Shown: positions 1-5,425 of the stretch, one piece after another
Position numbering within the stretch: the first letter of the stretch is position 1
Layout of the letters: every line of letters starts with the position of its first letter
Translations under genes and position numbers: made by a program
Notes under the pieces: model-generated
Told to the model about the DNA's origin: nothing
Database searches by the model: none
What the model saw: the letters and a program-made list of their open reading frames with translations, nothing else
From: an uncultured Allomuricauda sp.
GTDB lineage: Bacteria; Bacteroidota; Bacteroidia; Flavobacteriales; Flavobacteriaceae
Assembly (NCBI GenBank): GCA_937911965.1
Contig: CALDPL010000244.1
Span: forward strand, 1 to 10,685
Length of the DNA: 10,685 nt
Direction: 5' to 3'

Positions 1-333
1 GAGCAACTTGTCCCTGGAGGATCTGACCAGGGCCCCGATTCCCGAATATTCCCCTGAATTGTTGATCTTGAAGGCCTCGACATCCTGTTCGTTCATAAAG
101 GTGGTGTAGGGGTCCAGATCCCGCAACATATGCTTTATGGCCGTGTCCATCAGGGACGCCGGATTGGTCTGGTCCACATAGTTCATGTTGAGTTCCTTGA
201 AGAGGGTGGTGAAGATTTCGATCTGTTTGGCGATCTCGAAAAAATCGTTCTTGAGGGTAAAACTCCCCCCACCGACCAGTACCGCGGCCGCCAAAAGGGG
301 AATGAGCAGCTTTTTTCTAAGTATTTTCTTCAT
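1..333 (-). CDS. S41 family C-terminal processing peptidase, N-terminal part (runs off left edge)
   Basis: This is the first 111 codons of a gene read on the minus strand from ATG at 333; it stays open to base 1. The protein begins MKKILRKKLLIPLLAAAVLV, a basic start followed by a hydrophobic segment (about residues 8-23), so it is a signal peptide or membrane anchor and the enzyme should act in the periplasm. Residues 34-85 have the N-terminal helical pattern of bacterial CtpA/Prc-like S41 proteases, including NYVDQTNPASLMDTAIKHML and RDLDPYTTFM. The GEYSGIGALV stretch near residue 95 looks like the entry to the PDZ domain. The catalytic Ser-Lys part lies outside the window, so activity cannot be judged. 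The start overlaps the end of rnpA by 17 nt, which suggests co-transcription and possibly translational coupling. Family assignment is by recognition of this N-terminal pattern; substrate unknown. Confidence 0.85.
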   Translation of the reverse strand, partial: MKKILRKKLLIPLLAAAVLVGGGSFTLKNDFFEIAKQIEIFTTLFKELNMNYVDQTNPASLMDTAIKHMLRDLDPYTTFMNEQDVEAFKINNSGEYSGIGALVRSSRDKLL

Positions 334-730
334 GGGATTCCTTTTTTAGAAATGCCGTTATAAGTTCTTTCATGGCCCGGTCCACCCGATCGAAGTCCGG
401 CAGGCTAGGGCCAAGGTATAAAAACAGGAACGCATAACTCCCTTCAATGTTGTTAAAAAGAAGGGGCTTGTTGAGCCTATAGGCTTCCCGCAGCAAGCGT
501 TTGACACGGTTGCGGTCCACCGCATGCCTGAATTTTCTCTTTGGGGCCACCACGGCCACCTTGACCGGGACCCCATCCTCAAAGTCGGTCTTCAGGTAGA
601 TGAGCTTCAAAGGTCCCCTGCCCTGATTTTTACCTTCCGTAAAAAGGGTCTCGATCAGCTTTTTGCCCTTGAGCTTTTCCCGTTTGGGAAAGGAGGTATC
701 GATCGGGTATGGGTTCCTGGGGTCTTCCAC
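317..730 (-). CDS. rnpA: Ribonuclease P protein component (start chosen at GTG 730)
   Basis: RnpA is the small basic protein subunit of RNase P, which with the catalytic RNA removes 5' leaders from pre-tRNAs in the cytoplasm. The signature helix is clear: APKRKFRHAVDRNRVKRLLR, with the RNRVKR core at residues 73-78 counted from GTG 730. The family-typical opening FPKREKLKGKKLIETLF starts at residue 14. The frame stays open upstream to a TTG at 805, which would give 162 aa. That start lies on the T-tract of the terminator at 804-826, so a message starting there is unlikely, and 162 aa is long for the family. GTG at 730 gives 137 aa, a normal length, preceded by an A-rich leader (GCAAAAACA). 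No ATG is available in this part of the frame. The stop at 317-319 lies inside the S41 peptidase gene. Identity is firm; the exact start is inferred. Confidence 0.9.
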   Translation of the reverse strand: MEDPRNPYPIDTSFPKREKLKGKKLIETLFTEGKNQGRGPLKLIYLKTDFEDGVPVKVAVVAPKRKFRHAVDRNRVKRLLREAYRLNKPLLFNNIEGSYAFLFLYLGPSLPDFDRVDRAMKELITAFLKKESHEENT

Positions 731-764
731 TGTTTTTGCCTGGTCCTTTAAGGTTTTGATTTGG

Positions 765-772
765 CCAAGGTA
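765..772 (-). promoter_or_regulatory. Candidate -7 box for rnpA
   Basis: On the minus strand these bases read TACCTTGG, one mismatch from the Bacteroidota -7 consensus TAnnTTTG. The box lies between the terminator and the GTG start of rnpA, where a promoter is needed if the upstream operon really terminates. It would give a leader of roughly 25-30 nt. No TTG is seen at the expected -33 distance, so this is a weak call. Confidence 0.25.
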
Positions 773-803
773 CTTAAATATTGAAAATGTTGGGCCGGGG
801 GCC

Positions 804-826
804 AAAAAAGGGGGCCGAGGCCCCCT
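804..826 (-). terminator. Intrinsic terminator after the M1 peptidase gene
   Basis: In minus-strand orientation the sequence is AGGGGGCCTCGGCCCCC followed by TTTTTT. The stem has 6 GC pairs with a CCTCGG-type tetraloop turn (a seventh pair is possible with a 2-nt loop), and the run of six T follows directly. It starts 28 nt after the TAG of the M1 peptidase. It should end the MBL-S8-M1 transcript and separate it from rnpA. There is no comparable T-run in the plus direction, so it is directional. Confidence 0.88.
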
Positions 827-853
827 AGATCAAAAGTTTTCGTCCCATTGGGC

Positions 854-2707
854 CTATTCCGCCTGGTAATGGTTGTTTTCCGCATTCACGTCCGCCATCA
901 ATTGGGAGGGGTCGATCACGATGGCCCGGATCTGCTCCAAGGGCAGTTCCAGGGTGAATTCATATTCGGGATGGGCCCAGGTCCAGTCTTCCAATACCGT
1001 TCTTCTCAGTCCGGGATAGGGGTTCTCCTTTTCCCCATAGGCCATCCTCAGGGGAATGTAATAGGTCTGCTGGCTGCCGTCCGTGCCGATCACAAGCAGG
1101 TCCAGGGGCATGGGCATTTCCCCGATGCGCTCCAGGCGGACCTTGGTCCCGGTACCCTCGGCCACCACCTCCTTGATGCCGTAATCTATGGTATTTGTGG
1201 TCTGGGTCCAATCGGTCAGGTACCAGCCCAGTTCCATTCCCGAGACCTTTTCGGCCGTTCTGATGAAATCGTTGGGGACCGGGTGGGTGAACTTGAAATC
1301 CTCATAGTATTTCTTGATGGTCTCCATGAGTTTGTCCTGCCCGATGACATAGCCCAATTGGGAAAGGAAGATGGCCCCTTTGCTGTAGGCCGCTATGCTG
1401 TATGCAAAATTGGTGGTATACCTATCGGAATGGGTGGTCTGCGGCATTTCCAGGCCGGAGTTCACCAAGGCCAGATAGCCCCTATAAGAGCCTTCGAAGG
1501 GGTTTTCCTTGTTCTGTCCCATGATCTCGTTCATGCAGAGGCTGCTGATAAAGGAAGTGAAGCCCTCGTCCATCCAGGAATGTTTGGACTCATTGGTGGC
1601 CAGCACGTGCTGGAACCAGGAGTGGGCCATCTCGTGGACCATCACCCCGACCAGGCTCCCAAATTCCCTTCCCCCGGTGATCAGGGTGGCCATGGCGTAT
1701 TCCATGCCCCCGTCCCCGCCTTGGATCACGGAGTATTGATCATAGGGATATTCCCCGATGTTCCTATTGAAAAAGCGCATGGTCTCGGCCGTTTTCTCCT
1801 GGAGCTTTTTCCAGTTCTCCAGGATTTCGGGATCGTCCTTGTAGAAGAAGTGCAAGGTGGGGCCGTCCTCCATATCCAAAATATCGTGGATATAGTCCGG
1901 ATCGGCGGCCCAAACAAAATCGTGTACCCTGGGGGCCACAAAGTGCCAGGTAAGGGTCTTGCCCCTGGTCTTGACCTTGCTTCCGGGACTTTCATAGCCG
2001 TGACCGATCTCCTGGGGGTTCTGCAGGTAGCCCGTTCCCCCAACGGTATATTCCTTGTCCAGGGTGATCTTTACATCAAAATCCCCCCAGACCCCGTGGA
2101 ATTCCCTTGCGATATAGGGGTCGGCATGCCAGCCCTCAAAATCGTATTCCGCCAGTTTGGGGTACCATTGGCTCATGGAGAGGGCGACCCCCTCCCGACT
2201 GTTTCTGCCCGCTCTACGGATCTGCAGGGGCACCTGGCCGGTGAACTCCATTTCCAGGGTGGTCTTTCCCCCCGGGGGAATGGGTTTGGCAAGATCTACC
2301 ACCAGGATGGTGCCCTCCTCCGAAAAGGAAACCGGCTGCCCGTCCTGGGTGAGCCGCTCTGCATGGAGGTGGCCCATTTCGGTCTCGGACAGGGAGGCGA
2401 TCCGGCTCTTGTCGCCATCCATCATCCTCTTGTCCGGATCCTTGATGTGCTGTAGTCTTGCATCCATCTCACTTCCGGGTTGGAAGGCGTTGTAAAAGAG
2501 GTGGTAGAACACCCGCTTGAGCTCGTCCGGGGAGTTGTTGGTATAGACCAGTTTTTGGGTGCCTGTGTAGCGAAAGTTCTTTACGTCCATCTCCACGTCC
2601 ATGGTATAGTCCACGTGTTGTTGCCAATATCCGTTTTGCTGTGCCTGTAGCGATAGGCCCGCCAAGGCCACAAAAAGGAACAGCTGCAATCGTTTTACTT
2701 GTTTCAT
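854..2707 (-). CDS. M1 family metallopeptidase (aminopeptidase N-like), secreted
   Basis: This is a 617-residue zinc metallopeptidase of the gluzincin M1 family, which typically removes N-terminal residues from peptides. It starts at ATG 2707 with a signal peptide (hydrophobic about residues 8-20, ending near LQAQ), so it should be exported. The zinc site is complete: HEMAH at 358-362 and the third ligand Glu381 in WMDEGF, giving the HExxH-x18-E spacing. GGMEYAM at 333-339 corresponds to the GxMEN substrate-amine motif, here with Tyr in place of Asn. Tyr441 in AYSKGA is a good candidate for the transition-state tyrosine. The N-terminal beta domain covers about residues 30-260. No C-terminal type IX sorting domain is evident. 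It follows the S8 protease gene by 16 bp, and the pair may degrade peptides in series (inference). Family is certain; substrate preference is not known. Confidence 0.95.
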   Translation of the reverse strand: MKQVKRLQLFLFVALAGLSLQAQQNGYWQQHVDYTMDVEMDVKNFRYTGTQKLVYTNNSPDELKRVFYHLFYNAFQPGSEMDARLQHIKDPDKRMMDGDKSRIASLSETEMGHLHAERLTQDGQPVSFSEEGTILVVDLAKPIPPGGKTTLEMEFTGQVPLQIRRAGRNSREGVALSMSQWYPKLAEYDFEGWHADPYIAREFHGVWGDFDVKITLDKEYTVGGTGYLQNPQEIGHGYESPGSKVKTRGKTLTWHFVAPRVHDFVWAADPDYIHDILDMEDGPTLHFFYKDDPEILENWKKLQEKTAETMRFFNRNIGEYPYDQYSVIQGGDGGMEYAMATLITGGREFGSLVGVMVHEMAHSWFQHVLATNESKHSWMDEGFTSFISSLCMNEIMGQNKENPFEGSYRGYLALVNSGLEMPQTTHSDRYTTNFAYSIAAYSKGAIFLSQLGYVIGQDKLMETIKKYYEDFKFTHPVPNDFIRTAEKVSGMELGWYLTDWTQTTNTIDYGIKEVVAEGTGTKVRLERIGEMPMPLDLLVIGTDGSQQTYYIPLRMAYGEKENPYPGLRRTVLEDWTWAHPEYEFTLELPLEQIRAIVIDPSQLMADVNAENNHYQAE

Positions 2708-2723
2708 TCGAATTGTGTTCTTT

Positions 2724-4367
2724 TTAAGGGTTGGTATTTATGGCCAGGTCCACCTTTCCCTTGGAGACCTGGTCCGCCAGAATCAGGGCGTTGTACGCGT
2801 TCACCATTTTTCCGGACTTTGAGATCTGGTCAAAGGGCCGGGCCTTTGCAGGGTCCCCGTCCAGGATGACGGATGCCTTGGACTCCAGCCCGGACTGCAT
2901 GATGATCTGCTTGACCTGGGGAGCGCTCAATTTGGGATAATGGGAACGGATCAGGGCAGCGACCCCGGCAGTGGCCGGTGCGGCCATGGAGGTCCCTCCC
3001 TGGAACTTGTATTTGTCATCGGGCATGGAGGAATAGATTCCCGCCCCTGGGGCAAAGATGTCCACATTGTTTTTTCCGTAGTTGGAAAAGCTCGCCACCA
3101 TTTTGGAACCGTAGGTCTCGGTCAGGGCGCCGACGGTGATCACATTGTCCACGAATTCCCCTTGGCCCTTGTGGTCGTTGGGGAAATTGGAATTTTCTGG
3201 GTCGTCAAGATCCTTGCCATCATTCCCGGCCGCATGGACGATCAGCACGTCCCTGGAGGCCGCGTACTGAATGGCGTCATAGACCCATTCCGCCTTGGGG
3301 GAAAAGGATTTTCCAAAGCTGCAGTTGATGATCGAGGCCCCATTGTCAACGGCATATCGGATGCCCAGGGCTATGTCCTTGTCGTATTCGTCCCCATTGG
3401 GTACGGCCCGGATGCTCATGATCTCCACATTGTTGGCCACTCCGTTGGCCCCGAGCCCATTGTTGCGAACCCCGGCGATGATGCCGGCCACATGGGTGCC
3501 ATGGCTTTCGGATTCCACCATATTGTTGGGGTTTCCATTGCCGTATCCCACATCCGTGAGCACATAGGGGTCGTCCCCCACGGGGGTCCTCCCGTTGAAT
3601 TCCTTGTTGAGGTTGTAATTGACCTGTTCGGTGAAATAGGTGATTCCCTCCTGCAGTTCGGCCAGAACGGTGGGAATGTCGTCCCCATAGGAGAACATCT
3701 GGGAGAGTACGGCAATGCTCTGTTGCATTTGCTCGTCCTCCGCCTTGATGGCCTGGAGTTCCTCTTTGGTGTAACTGTCCTTGCCCAGTTTTTCCTTGAC
3801 GGTCCGGTCCGCATTGCCGACCACTTGATAGATCTGCTCGTATTGCTGTTTGTTGGCAAGGGCCTGTGGGTATTTCTCATCGAGAAGCAGGGTGGCCTTG
3901 GCACGGTCCGAGGCGGAGCCCAGGTTCAATCGGAGCATGCGCACATATTCCAACTGCTCGTTGTAGGAGTCGCCCAAAAAGTTGTACCCGTGCACATCGT
4001 CCACATAGCCGTTGCCGTCATCGTCCTTGCCGTTGTTGGGGATTTCCCCCTTGTTGGTCCACAGGACCGGCTTCAAATCCTCGTGGTCCAGGTCCATCCC
4101 GGAATCCAGTACGGCGACCACTACGGTCTTTCCCCTTTGGTTCTTGATGATCTCCCTATAGGCCTTGTCCACGCTCATTCCCGGAATGGTGTCCGCCACC
4201 AGGTCCGCATGTCCCCAACTCTTTTTCTGGTCCTGGTCCAGTTCCCCGATCTTCAGCGGAATGGTATCGATGTTCCCGATGGGGGTCGATATCAGGGCGG
4301 TGGATCCGCAGCCCACAAAGAAGAGGGAAGCGGACAACAAACTCAATTTGAAATAGGATCGATTCAT
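2724..4367 (-). CDS. S8 (subtilisin-like) serine peptidase, predicted lipoprotein
   Basis: This is a 547-residue subtilase. The catalytic triad is visible: Asp88 in VAVLDSGMD, His289 in SESHGTHVAG and Ser460 in GGTSMAAP, with oxyanion Asn382 in AAGND. The N-terminus is a lipoprotein signal, hydrophobic residues 8-18 then FVGC with Cys20 as the predicted lipidated residue. The residues just after Cys20 (GSTALIS) carry no acidic surface-export signal of the kind described in Bacteroidota lipoproteins, so a periplasm-facing location is my guess. An Asp-rich KDDDGNGYVDD motif (114-124), probably calcium binding, follows the Asp region. About 130 residues (roughly 132-262), charged and mostly helical, are inserted between the Asp and His motifs; similar insertions are familiar in Bacteroidota S8 enzymes. 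There is no obvious separate pro-domain or C-terminal sorting domain. It sits 24 bp after the MBL gene and 16 bp before the M1 peptidase gene, probably in one operon. Confidence 0.95.
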   Translation of the reverse strand: MNRSYFKLSLLSASLFFVGCGSTALISTPIGNIDTIPLKIGELDQDQKKSWGHADLVADTIPGMSVDKAYREIIKNQRGKTVVVAVLDSGMDLDHEDLKPVLWTNKGEIPNNGKDDDGNGYVDDVHGYNFLGDSYNEQLEYVRMLRLNLGSASDRAKATLLLDEKYPQALANKQQYEQIYQVVGNADRTVKEKLGKDSYTKEELQAIKAEDEQMQQSIAVLSQMFSYGDDIPTVLAELQEGITYFTEQVNYNLNKEFNGRTPVGDDPYVLTDVGYGNGNPNNMVESESHGTHVAGIIAGVRNNGLGANGVANNVEIMSIRAVPNGDEYDKDIALGIRYAVDNGASIINCSFGKSFSPKAEWVYDAIQYAASRDVLIVHAAGNDGKDLDDPENSNFPNDHKGQGEFVDNVITVGALTETYGSKMVASFSNYGKNNVDIFAPGAGIYSSMPDDKYKFQGGTSMAAPATAGVAALIRSHYPKLSAPQVKQIIMQSGLESKASVILDGDPAKARPFDQISKSGKMVNAYNALILADQVSKGKVDLAINTNP

Positions 4368-4391
4368 AAATTATGCATATAAGATAAACAT

Positions 4392-5258
4392 TTATTGTGT
4401 TGTGAACAGCTGGTCAAAACCGTGCACCTCTTTTGCCCGAACCCCCCTTTCGGTCGATTGCAGGCTACAGATCTCGTTGTGGGCGTCGTGTTCAAAGAAC
4501 AGCAGCCAATCGTTTTTTACGGCCTTTTCCAAAAACTCCGCCTTTTCCCCCAGGGTGAGCAAGGGCCGGGTGTCGTATCCCATCACATAGGGCAGGGGGA
4601 GGTGGCCCAGGGTGGGGATCAGGTCCGCCACATAGACCAGGGTCCTTCCCCTGTACGCGATATGGGGCAGCATCTGCCTTTCGGTATGTCCGTCCACAAA
4701 ATGGATGCCAAAGCCCAGGGGGGATTCCGCGATAAAGTTTTTTCCGTTGGACGCTATAAAGTGCAGTTGCCCGCTTTCCTCCAGGGGAATCAAATTTTCA
4801 CTGAGGAAGGAGGCCTTCTCCCGGGCATTGGGCTTAGTGGCCCACTGCCAATGTTCCGCATTGGTCCAGAATTTTGCGTTTTTAAAGGCGGGCTCATACC
4901 CACTTCGGTCCCTGTTCCAGGCGACCGAGCCCCCGCAATGGTCAAAATGCAGGTGGGTCAGAAAGACATCGGTGATCTCGTCCCGGTGAAAGCCGGCCTT
5001 TTTCAGGGAACCGTCCAGACTGTGGTCCCCCCAGAGGTGGTAATAGCTGAAGAATTTTTCGGATTGCTTGTCCCCCAAGCCGGTGTCGATCAGAATCAGT
5101 CGGTCCCCATCCTCGATCAAAAGGGATCGGGTGCCCAGATCGATCATATTGTTGGCATCGGCCGGATTGGTCCTGTTCCAGATGGATTTGGGCACCACGC
5201 CGAACATGGCCCCCCCGTCCAACTTAAAATTTCCGCACGCTATGGGATAAATCGTCAT
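4392..5258 (-). CDS. MBL-fold metallohydrolase
   Basis: This is a 288-residue metallo-beta-lactamase-fold hydrolase, starting at ATG 5258, with no signal peptide and therefore probably cytoplasmic. The dinuclear metal site is complete: THLHFDH (His102, His104, Asp106, His107), His191 in DGHTERQ, Asp212 in VADLIPT and His257 in FEHDAHNE. The N-terminal strand LILIDTG (54-60) is typical of the fold. The overall layout resembles the group that includes N-acyl homoserine lactonases such as AiiA and AidC and MPH/OPHC2-type hydrolases, but the sequence alone does not fix the substrate. It is the first gene of a probable MBL-S8-M1 transcript and is divergent from the antiporter gene. No clear TAnnTTTG promoter is seen upstream. 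The closest is TTATTTTG on the minus strand at 5278-5285, one mismatch and without a -33 TTG. Fold and metal site are certain; a lactonase role is only a possibility. Confidence 0.9.
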   Translation of the reverse strand: MTIYPIACGNFKLDGGAMFGVVPKSIWNRTNPADANNMIDLGTRSLLIEDGDRLILIDTGLGDKQSEKFFSYYHLWGDHSLDGSLKKAGFHRDEITDVFLTHLHFDHCGGSVAWNRDRSGYEPAFKNAKFWTNAEHWQWATKPNAREKASFLSENLIPLEESGQLHFIASNGKNFIAESPLGFGIHFVDGHTERQMLPHIAYRGRTLVYVADLIPTLGHLPLPYVMGYDTRPLLTLGEKAEFLEKAVKNDWLLFFEHDAHNEICSLQSTERGVRAKEVHGFDQLFTTQ

Positions 5259-5425
5259 TTAGAAAGCAAATGGCATGCAAAATAAGAAAAGAAGGGGGCA
5301 AAATGCCATAAACCCCAAGATTGTTGTGGCTATTTTAACAAATTGCCATTTTTTGGGGGTCCGTGGCGTTTTCACTGGGGTGGTTGGAAATTGAATTCGT
5401 ATCTTGAGCGCACAGATAACCGCCG
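5259..5425. other. Divergent intergenic region with ATGGCAT/ATGCCAT repeats
   Basis: This 167-bp gap holds the start regions of the MBL gene (minus) and the antiporter gene (plus). It contains ATGGCAT at 5270-5276, its reverse complement ATGCCAT at 5303-5309, and a third near-copy TTGCCAT at 5343-5349. An imperfect hairpin, GGGG..GGCA-AAA-TGCC..CCCC, spans 5294-5316. In minus-strand orientation this hairpin is followed by a pyrimidine-rich stretch (TTCTTTTCTTATTTT). I see no convincing promoter in either direction. The repeats could be an operator, but the arms are short. Confidence 0.35.

Noticed and set aside
848..2455. A 535-codon open frame on the plus strand opposite the M1 peptidase gene
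   Set aside because: Its translation is low in complexity (many Gly, His, Val, Leu, Gln) and has no domain. The opposite strand has a complete M1 zinc site and signal peptide. Long antisense frames are expected with this GC-biased codon usage.
2940..4382. A 480-codon open frame on the plus strand opposite the S8 peptidase gene
   Set aside because: It has the same Gly/Val/His-rich composition as other antisense shadows here, while the minus strand carries an intact Asp-His-Ser triad.
4395..5285. A 296-codon plus-strand frame opposite the MBL gene
   Set aside because: The minus strand encodes the full THLHFDH metal site; the plus frame shows no recognisable motif.
5400..5407. TATCTTGA as a -7 box for the antiporter gene
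   Set aside because: It has two mismatches in the important TTTG half, and the nearest TTG upstream is only 13 bp away, too close for a normal -33 element.
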